NCBI GenBank assembly: GCA_023432225.1
Contig: JAEYUW010000024.1
Location: 62,001-126,000 of the forward strand
Origin: Verrucomicrobiota bacterium
GTDB taxonomy: Bacteria > Verrucomicrobiota > Verrucomicrobiia > Opitutales > Opitutaceae
Direction of reading: 5' to 3'
Length of the DNA: 64,000 bases
Below, in pieces: positions 54,796 to 63,933 of the stretch (position 1 is its first letter; the number at the start of each line of letters is the position of its first letter). A program made the translations under genes and the position numbers. Under the pieces are notes generated by a model. That model searched no databases, was not told where the DNA came from, and was given only the letters and a program-made list of their open reading frames with translations.

Positions 54796-55827
54796 TCAGT
54801 AGAACGTCGTGATCGCGATCGAGCCGAAGACGTCGTTGCGGGCCTGACCGCGGAATTCCTTGGTGCGCAGGTTCTGCGTGTAGGTGAGTTGAAAGCGCGG
54901 GAACGTGACGACGAGGCCGCCAGCGAAGTCGCCCATCAGCGGCTTCTTCTTCACGGCGTGGCTGTCGCGCCAGGTGTTGCCATCGAGGAAGATGTTGCGA
55001 GCGACGGCGCGCGCTTCCGCACTGAGATACAGATGGGCGGAGAAACCGGACTTCGCGCGCGCATTCGCCATACTGCCGCCGGCGGGGCGAATGAGATCGG
55101 CGCCGAAATCGGGCGGCAGATTCCAGCCGAGGCGCACGCGGGCGCCGCCGGCGGCGTGCGTGGAGACGTTGCCGAGCGTGAGGCGGACGCGGCTGATGAA
55201 GTCGAAGACGCGATGGCCGTCCATCACCAGGGTGTAATTTCGGTAACGACGTTCCCACGACAGCATGATCGCGGGTTCGTCGTGGAGCTGGTTGGCCCAA
55301 CCTTGCGCGTGCGGGACCTGGATGACGTCGTGCCAGCCGTTTTGGGCCTGTTGCCCGAGGGCGGAGGGGCCGACGACACCGAGCGAGAGTTCGACGACGC
55401 GCAGCATGCTGCCGTCTTTTTCCTGCGCTTGCGCGATCAGCGACGCGTAGAGCCAGCCGGCGTAGGGACGGTCGTCGGCGATGAGCGCGGTGGTTTCCGT
55501 GTCGGCGGGCGTGTAGATGTTCTGACCGAGCGCGAAGCCGGCCTTGTAGCGCTGCTGGGCTTCGACGCCGCGCAGTGTCGGAATGAACTCCGAGACGGCG
55601 TGCAGGAACTGTTGCGAGCGATCGAGCGTGGTCTCGCCGAGCCAGAGGAACTTGAAACCGTTGGTGTAGTGCCGGTCGGTGCCAGCGAAGTATTTGTCGT
55701 TTTCCGTGACGACCGTGAACGACCCTCTCCGCACCGAGAGATCGTGCCAGATCGTGTCGTCGCTTCCGCGAACGGCGGCGCCGAGCGCGAGGCTCAGCGC
55801 CACGGCCGCGAGCGTGCGGCGGATCAT
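54796..55827 (-). CDS. LpxR-like outer-membrane protein (DUF2219)
   Basis: 343 residues with a signal peptide (RRTLAAVALSLALGAAVRG). VVTENDKYFAGTDRHYTNGFKF matches the LpxR/DUF2219 opening with its conserved Asn-Asp and Tyr-Thr-Asn-Gly. The remainder is amphipathic beta-barrel strand ending in a C-terminal Tyr. LpxR removes an acyl group from lipid A at the outer membrane; that activity is not proven here. It overlaps ridA by ATGA. Confidence 0.8.
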   Translation of the reverse strand: MIRRTLAAVALSLALGAAVRGSDDTIWHDLSVRRGSFTVVTENDKYFAGTDRHYTNGFKFLWLGETTLDRSQQFLHAVSEFIPTLRGVEAQQRYKAGFALGQNIYTPADTETTALIADDRPYAGWLYASLIAQAQEKDGSMLRVVELSLGVVGPSALGQQAQNGWHDVIQVPHAQGWANQLHDEPAIMLSWERRYRNYTLVMDGHRVFDFISRVRLTLGNVSTHAAGGARVRLGWNLPPDFGADLIRPAGGSMANARAKSGFSAHLYLSAEARAVARNIFLDGNTWRDSHAVKKKPLMGDFAGGLVVTFPRFQLTYTQNLRTKEFRGQARNDVFGSIAITTFY

Positions 55828-56201
55828 CCCTTGTAGGCGATCACCTCGATCTCGACGCGGCAATCGAGCGGGAGCTTGCCGGCCTGGATCGTGGTGCGAG
55901 CGGGTTTGTGCGGAGCGAAGGCCGCTTCGTAGATGGCATTCATCTTCGCGAAATCAGCCATGTCCTTCAGATAGACAGTGGACTTGGCGACGTCCTGCAG
56001 CGTGAGGCCGGCGGCGGAGAGCACGGCCTTGATGTTGGCGAAAACCTGATGCGTCTGCGGCTCGATGTCGCCTTCGACGAGTTTGCCGGTGGCGGGATTG
56101 AGCGGCGTCTGGCCGGAGCAGAAGACGAACGGACCGGCGTGGATCGCGTGGGAGTAGGGACCGATGGCGGCGGGAGCTTGGGGAGCGGAGATAACGTTCA
56201 T
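55824..56201 (-). CDS. ridA: RidA family reactive-intermediate deaminase
   Basis: 125 residues. IGPYSHAIHAG and the C-terminal TTIQAGKLPLDCRVEIEVIA are the YjgF/YER057c/UK114 signature with the conserved Arg and Glu. It hydrolyses enamine/imine products of PLP enzymes. Its stop overlaps the LpxR-like start, so they are probably co-transcribed although the functions seem unrelated. Confidence 0.9.
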   Translation of the reverse strand: MNVISAPQAPAAIGPYSHAIHAGPFVFCSGQTPLNPATGKLVEGDIEPQTHQVFANIKAVLSAAGLTLQDVAKSTVYLKDMADFAKMNAIYEAAFAPHKPARTTIQAGKLPLDCRVEIEVIAYKG

Positions 56202-56266
56202 GATGCGGATAGGAGAACGAGGAACGAGAAGGAGAACGAGAACGATTTGGAACTAAGCGGCGTCGG

Positions 56267-56322
56267 GTAGCGCAGGCGTTCCGCCTGCGGGCAGGCGAGG
56301 GCAGGCGAGACGCCTGCGCTGC
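56267..56322. repeat. paired REP-like hairpins (GCAGGCG type)
   Basis: GTAGC then GCAGGCG/CGCCTGC hairpins at 56272-56288 and 56301-56317 in inverted arrangement. They lie between ridA and the methyltransferase. Confidence 0.78.
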
Positions 56323-56323
56323 T

Positions 56324-57214
56324 TCACGCCGCTTCCCAACGGCCGTAGATGCCGCAAGGGAGGATCTTGCCGTCGCGCTGGATCGGCAGGCCGACTTCGC
56401 CGCCGTGGATTTTGCCGCCGGCGTCGTGCAGCAGGCCGTCGAGGAGATTGATCACGACCGAGGGCGAGAGGCGCGCGGTGTAGGCGTTGATGAGGAAGAA
56501 CACCGGGCGGTCGCTCAGCACTTGTTTGCACTCGCTGAGCAGTTCCCAGAGGTGATCTTCGAGCCGCCACATCTCGCCGGTGCTGCCGCGGCCGTAGGTC
56601 GGCGGGTCCATGATGATGGCGTCGTATTTGCGGCCGCGCTTGATCTCGCGGCGCACGAACTTCAGGCAGTCGTCGACGATGTAGCGCACGGGCGCGTCGG
56701 CGAGGCCGGAGAGCGCGGCGTTTTCGCGGCACCACTTCACCATGCCTTCGGCGGCGTCGACGTGGCAGACGCTGGCGCCCGCCGCGGCGGCCGCGACGGA
56801 GGCGGCGCCGGTGTAGCCGAAAAGATTCAGGACGCTGACTTCGCGGCCGGCGGCGCGGGCGGCTTTGATTCTCGCGGAGAACCAATCCCAGTTCACCGCT
56901 TGCTCCGGGAAGAGGCCGGTGTGTTTGAAACTCGTCGGATGGATGCGAAACGTGAGCGCGCCGTAGTTGATCGTCCACTGATCGGGCAGCTTCGTGCGGA
57001 ACTCCCATTTGCCGCCGCCGCTCTCACTGCGGTGATAGAAACCGTCCCAGCCCTTCCACGTGCGATCACCGGTTTTCGGCCAGATGATCTGCGGGTCAGG
57101 GCGGACGAGCGTGTAGGCGCCCCAACGCTCCTGCTTCATGCCGTCACCGCAGTCGAGGAGTTGGTAATCCTTCCACTGGTCGGCGACGATGAGGCCTGGG
57201 CGGTCGATGTGCAT
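56324..57214 (-). CDS. class I SAM-dependent methyltransferase, RlmI-like
   Basis: 296 residues. SAM motif LNLFGYTGAASVAAAAAGA and catalytic DPPTYGRG in IIMDPPTYGRGSTGE place it near the RlmI/RlmK rRNA cytosine-methyltransferase group, lacking the PUA domain. The N-terminal ~80 residues are a beta domain. Start at the ATG at 57214; upstream in-frame sequence is repeat DNA. Confidence 0.8.
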   Translation of the reverse strand: MHIDRPGLIVADQWKDYQLLDCGDGMKQERWGAYTLVRPDPQIIWPKTGDRTWKGWDGFYHRSESGGGKWEFRTKLPDQWTINYGALTFRIHPTSFKHTGLFPEQAVNWDWFSARIKAARAAGREVSVLNLFGYTGAASVAAAAAGASVCHVDAAEGMVKWCRENAALSGLADAPVRYIVDDCLKFVRREIKRGRKYDAIIMDPPTYGRGSTGEMWRLEDHLWELLSECKQVLSDRPVFFLINAYTARLSPSVVINLLDGLLHDAGGKIHGGEVGLPIQRDGKILPCGIYGRWEAA

Positions 57215-57333
57215 GCGATGCGGGGAGGATTGCCGACGAAACCGGCGAAAGGACACGAAAAAATGTCGGGCGGGAGTGGGTGCGGAGGCACAGCGTGCGG
57301 GCGGGAGCAGTGCCGCGCGCGAGCGATTTTTAC

Positions 57334-57422
57334 TAACCACGGATTACACGGATGGCACGGATGGCCGAAAGCGCACCGAAGCCAATGCCTTCATCCGCGG
57401 TATCCGTGCAATCCGTGGTTAA
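57334..57422. repeat. inverted element with short-tandem arms (unit ~CACGGATTA), no cargo
   Basis: The left arm (57334-57366) and right arm (57392-57422) have three 9-base units each, nearly identical to 6565-6676. The 25-base middle is too short for a gene. It lies in the 302-base gap 57215-57516; I see nothing else there. Confidence 0.88.
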
Positions 57423-57516
57423 ATAATCATGCGAGCGCGGCTCCGTCCACGTTTCGGCGCCGATCTGCTCTCGTCCGCGCAGAAAGACGAAAACAGGCGA
57501 AGAGGCGCAGCGGCAC

Positions 57517-58452
57517 TCAGGCGCTGGAGCCGACCGCCGGTCGTGGGCGCGGAATCTCGATGCGGATGCGCGTGCCCACGCCGAGCGCGGAGCGAATCCA
57601 GAAGCGTCCGCCGAACTGCTTGGTCACGAGAAACGCCTTGGTCAGGCCGAAGCCGCCGCCCATGGTGCGCACGTGCGCGACGTTGCTGCCGCGCTTGCCG
57701 TAGTGGACCACCGTCGCGAGTTCATCGGGCGGGATGCCGCAGCCGGTGTCCTGCACCGTGAACTTCAGGCGATCGGCGGTTTCATAGAGGCCCGCGCTGA
57801 TCGTGCCGCCGAGCGGCGTGTATTTGCGGGCGTTGGCCATCAAGTCGCGCATGACGTCCTTGAACAGCAGCGGCAACGCGACGTAGCGGCCGTTGTCGCT
57901 CTCGATGGTGAGGTCCACGTAGTAGTCGGCCGGCTCCTGTTGCGCGAGGTTGTAGATGATGCGGTAGCGGCCGTGGCTGTTTTTCTCGATGGCCGCGAAC
58001 ACCTGTTGGAAATCCGCGCGCAGCTCCTCGATGCCCATCTGCACCCATTCAGCCGGAGCATGGGCTCGGGCGAGCAGTTCGCGGGCGCGCACCTCCAGCA
58101 CGGCGAAAACGGATTCAATGTTCGCGACCGCCTCGAGGACCTCCGGCGAATTCGCGGCCTCGGGGCGGGCGCGCCGCGCGGCGTCGATCGCGGTGCGGAT
58201 CGAACGGGCGTGCTCCGCGATGGCCTCCGTGTGGCGCAACGCCGCGGCAGGCGAAATGAGATCGCCGCGGATGGTGTCGCAGCGCGCCAGTGCCGGAGCG
58301 AGGGCGGCGTCGGCGCCGAGCGTGTCGCCCAGCACATAGAGTTCGCCGTAGAGCACGTTGAGGACGTTCAGCAGCGAATGCAGATCCACCAGCGAAGCCT
58401 CTCCCGGCGAAAGCGGCGGGATGGAGGTGATTTCGAGTTCCGGGTGAGACAT
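57517..58452 (-). CDS. HATPase-domain sensor protein without a clear HisKA domain
   Basis: 311 residues, soluble. The N-terminal ~170 residues are helical without a typical H-box. The C-terminal HATPase domain has DLMANARKYTP (N-box), VQDTGCGIPPDE (G1) and GGGFGLTKAF (G2). It could phosphorylate a partner through an atypical histidine or act as an anti-sigma-like ATPase. Confidence 0.75.
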   Translation of the reverse strand: MSHPELEITSIPPLSPGEASLVDLHSLLNVLNVLYGELYVLGDTLGADAALAPALARCDTIRGDLISPAAALRHTEAIAEHARSIRTAIDAARRARPEAANSPEVLEAVANIESVFAVLEVRARELLARAHAPAEWVQMGIEELRADFQQVFAAIEKNSHGRYRIIYNLAQQEPADYYVDLTIESDNGRYVALPLLFKDVMRDLMANARKYTPLGGTISAGLYETADRLKFTVQDTGCGIPPDELATVVHYGKRGSNVAHVRTMGGGFGLTKAFLVTKQFGGRFWIRSALGVGTRIRIEIPRPRPAVGSSA

Positions 58453-58499
58453 GCCTCTCTTGGGTTATCGGCACAAATGCGGGCGAGGGCAAATAGTCA

Positions 58500-58835
58500 T
58501 CAGTATTCCTGCTCCGTCTTCGCGTTCGTGCCGCGCTCGAGTTCGTCCATCGTCTGCACGAATTCTTTCTCGAGATCGAAGCCGTAGAGCTTCGCCAGCA
58601 CGAGCACGCTCCACAGACAGTCGCTCAACTCATGGGCGAGTTTCGCGTCGACGTCGCCCTCGACACGCCGCGCCCCGGCCTTGGCCATGACGAGCTTCAT
58701 GAGATCGCCGACGTCGACGACGAAGCCTTGGGCGATCTCCTCGCGCGTCCACGTGCGGCCGACGCGGCGCTGTTCGTAGCGGGCGAAACACTCGCGGATC
58801 TGCATCGCGCGGTCGGAGAGCTGGGAAAATTCCAT
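58500..58835 (-). CDS. MazG-like nucleotide pyrophosphohydrolase
   Basis: 111 residues. EEIAQGFVVDVGDLMKLVMAK and AHELSDCLWSVLVLAKLYGFDLEKEF give the paired acidic metal-binding helices of the all-alpha NTP pyrophosphohydrolase family. It probably removes non-canonical NTPs. The next gene upstream is not close enough to assign an operon. Confidence 0.78.
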   Translation of the reverse strand: MEFSQLSDRAMQIRECFARYEQRRVGRTWTREEIAQGFVVDVGDLMKLVMAKAGARRVEGDVDAKLAHELSDCLWSVLVLAKLYGFDLEKEFVQTMDELERGTNAKTEQEY

Positions 58836-58951
58836 GCGGCCACTTCACGCGGGCGCGGCGCGTGACGCAACCTTGGAGGGCGGGGCGGTGGCCGCCGCAT
58901 TGTCCGCTGGCCGAGCGTTTCGCGTGCGAAGCGGATGGGCGGGAAGCCGGT

Positions 58952-59338
58952 TTACCTGGCCTCACGCCAAGCCCGCACGCGGGCGCCGAGGCGGCTGGCG
59001 ATGAGCAGCGGCGCGCACATCACGAGCATCACGATCACGCCGAGCGGCAGCAGCGAGCCGCCGGGATTTTTGGCGAACATCACGAGGGCCTGTCCGATGG
59101 CGAGACCGGCCCAGGCGAACCAGCGCGAGCGCGGCCACACGTAAGCGAGCACGAATGCCGTCAGCGCAAACACCGGATACGCGCCGCGCCAATAAGCGGG
59201 CGAATCCCAGGCTTCGCTGCGACCGCTGAGCCGACACGCGATTTCCCAACCGGCCGCGCCGATCGCAAAGGCGATCGCGAGCGCGAGCCACGGAAAGCGC
59301 GGCGGCGGGATCACGGGCGGTTCAGCGGGGGCGTTCAT
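58952..59338 (-). CDS. hypothetical membrane protein, four segments
   Basis: 128 residues with four membrane segments: LALAIAFAIGAAGWEIAC, PVFALTAFVLAYVW, WAGLAIGQALVMFA and LPLGVIVMLVMCAPLLIA. Proline-rich N-terminus. No family recognised. Confidence 0.65.
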   Translation of the reverse strand: MNAPAEPPVIPPPRFPWLALAIAFAIGAAGWEIACRLSGRSEAWDSPAYWRGAYPVFALTAFVLAYVWPRSRWFAWAGLAIGQALVMFAKNPGGSLLPLGVIVMLVMCAPLLIASRLGARVRAWREAR

Positions 59339-59370
59339 TTCCGCGTAGCAGCGGCGGTAACGGCGCTGTG

Positions 59371-59394
59371 GTCAGCCGTCTCACGACGGCTGCG
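59371..59394. repeat. REP-like hairpin
   Basis: CAGCCGTC, a 4-base loop and GACGGCTG, flanked by GGT/ACC, in the gap between the membrane-protein gene and upp. Confidence 0.6.
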
Positions 59395-59426
59395 ACCGAG
59401 AGACGTGCGGAGCGGGGCGCGCGGAA

Positions 59427-60044
59427 TCACGTGCCGTAGAGTCGGTCGCCGAAGTCGCCGAGGCCGGGGAGAATGTATTTGCGCGCATTGAGCTGGCGAT
59501 CGACGGCGCCGACGTGGATCGGGATGTCGGGATGCGCCTGCTCGAGCGTGGCGACGCCTTCCGGCGCAGCGACGATGCACACGAAACCGACATCCGTCGC
59601 GCCGGCGGCTTTCACCAGCGTGATGGCCTGCGCGGCGCTGCCGCCGGTGGCGAGCATCGGATCGACCACGAGCACGCGCGCGCCGGCGAGCGGCGGAAGT
59701 TTGCAATAGTAGCTGCGGGCGATCGCGGTTTCATGGTCGCGCTCGAGGCCCACGTAGCCGACGGACACGTCGGGAAACACATCATGGAACGGCTGCAACA
59801 TGCCGAGACCGGCGCGTAGAATCGGCACGACGACGAGCGGCTTGGCGAGGACCTTGCCCTTCATTGTCTCGAGCGGCGTTTCGATCTCCTTTTCCACCGT
59901 GGCGAGGTCGCGGGTCGCCTCGAGCGCGAGGAGCAGCGAGATTTGATAACTCAGCGTGCGGAAGAGAACCGGCTTGGTCTTCTTGTCGCGCAAATGCGTG
60001 AGAACGTGGTGTGCGAGCGGATGAGTGAGAGCGTGCAGGGCCAT
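59427..60044 (-). CDS. upp: uracil phosphoribosyltransferase
   Basis: 205 residues. VVVPILRAGLGM and the PRPP loop VVDPMLATGGSA (128-137) are diagnostic, with the uracil-binding C-terminus YILPGLGDFGDRLYGT. It converts uracil and PRPP to UMP in pyrimidine salvage. An AT-rich tandem arm (60050-60088) directly precedes the start, where a promoter would be expected. Confidence 0.93.
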   Translation of the reverse strand: MALHALTHPLAHHVLTHLRDKKTKPVLFRTLSYQISLLLALEATRDLATVEKEIETPLETMKGKVLAKPLVVVPILRAGLGMLQPFHDVFPDVSVGYVGLERDHETAIARSYYCKLPPLAGARVLVVDPMLATGGSAAQAITLVKAAGATDVGFVCIVAAPEGVATLEQAHPDIPIHVGAVDRQLNARKYILPGLGDFGDRLYGT

Positions 60045-60049
60045 GGCGG

Positions 60050-60088
60050 AATTTTCGATTTTGGGTTTCGGATTTTCGATTTTCCGAT
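60050..60088. repeat. short-tandem AT-rich arm (unit ~TTTCGAT)
   Basis: Inverse of the unit at 154-190 (TTTTCGATTTT-type units, period ~7). Ends 6 bases before the upp start codon, so it may replace or contain its promoter region. Confidence 0.7.
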
Positions 60089-60136
60089 CGACCGAGGCAG
60101 ATTTCGGATAAAGCCCGCGCGTGGCCAGCCGGAAGA

Positions 60137-60159
60137 GTAGGGCCGGCTTCAGCCGGCCC
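60137..60159. repeat. GTAG-footed REP hairpin
   Basis: GTAG then GGCCGGCT, a 2-base loop and AGCCGGCC. Forms an inverted pair with 60206-60228. Confidence 0.85.
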
Positions 60160-60205
60160 GCTCAGGCCGCGTTCGCAATGACGGCGTGCAAACGTGCTTC
60201 CAATG

Positions 60206-60228
60206 GGGCCGGCTGAAGCCGGCCCTAC
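60206..60228. repeat. REP hairpin with CTAC foot
   Basis: GGGCCGGCT and AGCCGGCCC with a 2-base loop, then CTAC directly before the TGA stop (60231-60229) of the penicillin acylase gene. With 60137-60159 it forms an inverted pair 92 bases long. Confidence 0.85.
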
Positions 60229-62616
60229 TCACGGCGTGAGGGTCAGCGTGTGCTGCGCCTTGCCGGGCAGAAACGGCGCGGGTCGGCCCTTGGCCCAGTC
60301 GTCGTGACCCGCGCGGAAGAACGGCGAGAGCGGATGGCCGCTTGGGCCGCCGGGCATTTGGAAAATGGCTTCGTCTTCGCGACCAGGCGAGACGACGAAG
60401 CGCTCGGAGGCGCCGAAGCTCACGCCTTGCACGCGCGGCATGTTGCTGTCGCCGGGCAACGGCTCCGCGGGCATGCTCACGTGGCGCCCAATCCAGCCGG
60501 GGAGAAAGCGCGCGAAGGGATGGCGCATGCGTAATGTGTTGCGGGCGCCCCAGGTGTATTTGGCGAGCGTGACGCCCTGTTGCTCGGCGTCGGCGAGAAC
60601 GTCGTCCGCGGCGGCGAGCAACAGCGACTCCCAGGAGCGGTGGTCGGGATTGAGCAGGCGCGCGGGTTTCTCGGTGACGAGTTGCCAGACCGCATCCTCC
60701 ATCATCGTGCCCCACTTGAAGCCCTCGTAAGTGCGCTGCGGTTTGTCGAGGAACGGCGCGAGCGTGCGCTCGGTGACTTTCGTGCGGAACATGCGGATGA
60801 TCCGGTAGCCGGCCGAGTCGATGGACGCGTGGCCCTGCCACGCTTTCGCGAGATCGCGCAACTCGCCGCGCGCTTTCTTCTGGCTGACGGCGTCATCGGT
60901 GAGCACGTCGAGCAGCAGTTTTTGCCAGCGATCGAGGTAGCGGCCGCGATCGTCGAGCTGGATGGCGAGCAGGTCGGCGGGTGTGGCTTTTTTCTTCGCC
61001 ACAAGTTCGCGCAAGTCGTCGCGGATGGCGGACGCGCGCAGGCCGTTGTCGTAACCGCCATCGCCGAGCTTCGCGTAGGCGGCGCCGCCTACGATGCGGT
61101 TGTTCGCGGTCCAGAGCACGCCGTCAGTCGGGTCGGCGACGATGGGCACGTCTTGCTCCGCGAGCCAGCCGTCCCACCGGCGATCGCCGTAGCCCCACAT
61201 GGCGGGCAGGCGGCCGTCGAAGCCCGTGCGTTTCGGGATGCGGCCCGTGAGCGTCCACGCGATGCGACCGCTGCGGTCGGCGAGCAGGATGTTTTGATTC
61301 GGCATGCCGATGCGGTGAGCAATCTCGGTTGCTTCGGCGACGGAGCCCGCGGTTTCGAGTGCCATGATCTCGAGGTTCACGGCTTCCGGTGCGTGTGCGT
61401 TCCAGCGGACGACGTGGTAGCGGCCGTCGGTGTCGGGTGCGATTACCGGGCCCCACTCGGTCCAGCGCGTGGTGAGGGTGACGTCGGCTTCGCCTTTCAC
61501 TTTGATCGTTTCGTTGCGCTCCTCGAAATCCTTCCAGCCGTCAGGTGAGCGATATTGGAGATCGGCGTAGGTCTCCACGATGATGACGTCGACGGTGTCG
61601 ATGTAGGAATTGGTGAAACCCCACGCGACGCGGCCGTTGCTGCCCGCGACGACCGACGTGGCACCGGGCAACGTGACGCCAGCGACGCGCTGCGCCGCCC
61701 CGGACTCGTCGGTCCAGTTGAGTTCCGCGCGATACCAGACGTGCGGCACGCTGAGCCCGAGGTGCATGTCGTTCGCGAGGATCGCGGCGCCGCTGGCGCT
61801 GCGCGCGCCATCGACGGCGAAGCTGTTGCTGCCGGGCAACAGCGCCGGCTCATACCATTCGGGCGCGAGTGAGGCGGTGGGTTTTTCGTCCGGCGCCTTC
61901 AGACGTAACGGAGGCAGCGCGGGAGCGGGAAAGGTGGAGCCGTCGAGTGCGGCGTCCGCGGACGTCCCGCGCGGCGCGAAGAACGCCGCGCCGGCCAGAC
62001 CGTAGGCGTTTTGGAGGGCGCGGTGCGAACGATCATCGTGGCCGACGCTGTCCTGCAGATCGAACCACATGGCGTAGACGCAGAGGATCGAGTCCTCCGC
62101 CGTCCACGCGCGCGGCGGCACGCGCAACACGAGGTATTCCCACGGCGTTTTGGGCAGCGCGGCGAGACCGGCGTTCACGCCACTCACATAGGCGTCGAGC
62201 AGCGCGCGGCGCTCGGGTGCCAGCAGCGCGATGGCCTTCGTCGCTGTGGCGCGGAAACCATGCAGACGCGCACTTTTGTCCGTCGCCAAGGCGGCGGGAC
62301 CGAAGATCTCGGCGAGTTCGCCGGCGGCGCGGCGGCGCATCAGGTCCATTTGGAAGAAACGATCCTGCGCGTGCACGAAGCCCAGCGCACGCGCGACGTC
62401 GATGCGGTTGGCGCCGGTGAGGCGCGGCACGCCTTGCGCATCGCGCTCGATTTTCACTGGAGCGGCCAAGCCCGGCACGGCGCGCGAGCCATCGAGCTGC
62501 GCGAGACTGCCGCGCAGTTGGTAGTAGCCCCAACCGAAGGCGACCAGGGCGATGATCACAAGGACGCTGAGAACCGAGAGCAGCAGCTGAAGCCGCTTAA
62601 CAAGAGGCGAGGTCAT
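60229..62616 (-). CDS. penicillin acylase family Ntn hydrolase
   Basis: 795 residues with an N-terminal membrane/signal segment (LLLSVLSVLVIIALVAFGW). The large precursor has an A chain, then LLPGSNSFAVDG where Ser263 would become the N-terminal nucleophile of the B chain after self-cleavage, and AWGFTNSYID and PNQNILLADRSGRIAW further on. Members hydrolyse penicillin G, acyl-homoserine lactones or other amides. The substrate here is unknown. ATG at 62616 is used; 62625 is an alternative. Confidence 0.87.
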   Translation of the reverse strand: MTSPLVKRLQLLLSVLSVLVIIALVAFGWGYYQLRGSLAQLDGSRAVPGLAAPVKIERDAQGVPRLTGANRIDVARALGFVHAQDRFFQMDLMRRRAAGELAEIFGPAALATDKSARLHGFRATATKAIALLAPERRALLDAYVSGVNAGLAALPKTPWEYLVLRVPPRAWTAEDSILCVYAMWFDLQDSVGHDDRSHRALQNAYGLAGAAFFAPRGTSADAALDGSTFPAPALPPLRLKAPDEKPTASLAPEWYEPALLPGSNSFAVDGARSASGAAILANDMHLGLSVPHVWYRAELNWTDESGAAQRVAGVTLPGATSVVAGSNGRVAWGFTNSYIDTVDVIIVETYADLQYRSPDGWKDFEERNETIKVKGEADVTLTTRWTEWGPVIAPDTDGRYHVVRWNAHAPEAVNLEIMALETAGSVAEATEIAHRIGMPNQNILLADRSGRIAWTLTGRIPKRTGFDGRLPAMWGYGDRRWDGWLAEQDVPIVADPTDGVLWTANNRIVGGAAYAKLGDGGYDNGLRASAIRDDLRELVAKKKATPADLLAIQLDDRGRYLDRWQKLLLDVLTDDAVSQKKARGELRDLAKAWQGHASIDSAGYRIIRMFRTKVTERTLAPFLDKPQRTYEGFKWGTMMEDAVWQLVTEKPARLLNPDHRSWESLLLAAADDVLADAEQQGVTLAKYTWGARNTLRMRHPFARFLPGWIGRHVSMPAEPLPGDSNMPRVQGVSFGASERFVVSPGREDEAIFQMPGGPSGHPLSPFFRAGHDDWAKGRPAPFLPGKAQHTLTLTP

Positions 62617-62773
62617 GGCCGGCATGCGGCGCGAGGATTTCCCAGCGCGCGAGAACTGGCCAGACGGAAAAACTGCGCTGCGCCATTCGGCGTAGGTGGG
62701 TTCAGCGCCGTGTCGCCGCCAGCCGACTTGGGCCAAGGTTTTTCCTCAGAAAATTTTCCGCCCCCGGCGGCAC

Positions 62774-63058
62774 TTACCGGGTGCGTTGCAGGTAAAGCGC
62801 GGTGGCCACCGTGCCGATCAGCCACGTGGGAAAATTCACGATGAGCTGATGGAAGGGCATGTGGTAGTGGTGCACCGCCCAGATCACGGCGACGTGTTTC
62901 ACCGCGATCAGGGTCCAGCAAAGCAGGATGAAACGCATCAGCTGCGGGTCGCGCTTCGTCCGCGCCGGCTCGATCTCCACGCCCGTCACGAAAGCGCCCG
63001 CATAGGCGCTGCTCGCGGCAGGGCGGCGGACGATCCATTGCGTGAGCGCGGTCAGCAT
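62774..63058 (-). CDS. hypothetical membrane protein, two segments
   Basis: 94 residues. Two membrane segments (FILLCWTLIAVKHVAVIWAV and IVNFPTWLIGTVATALYL) with a His-rich loop (VHHYHMPFHQ) between. No family recognised. Confidence 0.65.
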   Translation of the reverse strand: MLTALTQWIVRRPAASSAYAGAFVTGVEIEPARTKRDPQLMRFILLCWTLIAVKHVAVIWAVHHYHMPFHQLIVNFPTWLIGTVATALYLQRTR

Positions 63059-63102
63059 GCGGGACCAAGCTACTCAGCGCGGCCTGATTGCAACCGCGAA
63101 AC

Positions 63103-63933
63103 TCAGTCGAGCGATCGCGTCATTTGCCATTGCGACAGCGGCGTGCGGGCGAGTCCCGCGGCGAGAAACGCCTCTCCCATTTCCTCGGGGAAAATCGCCG
63201 ACGCTCGCCATTCTTTGTCCGGATAGCGCGCCATCACCGCGCGGAGGAGCGCCAGCGAGCTGCCGCGTCCGCGGTGCGCACGGTGCGTGACGAGCGCGCG
63301 GATGCCGATGACCTCCGCGGCGGGATTGGTCACGAGCGCGGCTGAGGCGCCGAGACGGAACGCCACGGCCGGCGGCGTGGCTTGGGCGATGGTCTCGGGC
63401 GAAATCTGCCACGGCAAATCGGGCAGACCTTGCTCGCTCACGATCGCCGCGAGTTCACGCGGATCGATTTCCTCAAGGGCGGCCGGGGCGTCGGCCGAAA
63501 TCGGGGGCCGGCCGGCGTGGCCGGTGAGCCGCCGGATTTTTTGGAAACCGCAGCTTTCATAGAGCCGCACGGCGGGCGCGTTTTGCTCGATGACTTCGAG
63601 CACCATCGTGCGTTCGTCGCGCGCCTTCGCTTCGGCGCGCAGTTGCGCCATCAGCGCCTTGCCGACGCCGCCCTTCCGCGCTTCCGGCACCACGGCCATG
63701 CCGGCGAGACGCGAAGTCCAGCCGCGGCGGGCGATGAGCGCGGCGGCGACCGGGTTGCCGTCGCGCACGGCGATGCGGCTCACGGTCAGGTCGACGCTGT
63801 CGGCCCGGGCCATGCCGAGCAGGATCGCGGGACTCGAGGCGATCGGCACGAAGTAATCGGAAAAGCCGCGGGTGAACACCTGCGCGGCGGGTTCGAGGCC
63901 AAATTCAAGGACGCTGGGGAAGGCGAATGGCAT
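63103..63933 (-). CDS. GNAT acetyltransferase, probable tandem domains
   Basis: 276 residues. The first domain has VVPEARKGGVGKALM, the acetyl-CoA-binding loop, then NAPAVRLYESCGF. A second, more divergent half has RALVTHRAHRGRGSSLALL in the equivalent place, so two GNAT folds are likely. The substrate is unknown. Its start overlaps a short partial frame that runs off the window end. Confidence 0.8.
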   Translation of the reverse strand: MPFAFPSVLEFGLEPAAQVFTRGFSDYFVPIASSPAILLGMARADSVDLTVSRIAVRDGNPVAAALIARRGWTSRLAGMAVVPEARKGGVGKALMAQLRAEAKARDERTMVLEVIEQNAPAVRLYESCGFQKIRRLTGHAGRPPISADAPAALEEIDPRELAAIVSEQGLPDLPWQISPETIAQATPPAVAFRLGASAALVTNPAAEVIGIRALVTHRAHRGRGSSLALLRAVMARYPDKEWRASAIFPEEMGEAFLAAGLARTPLSQWQMTRSLD

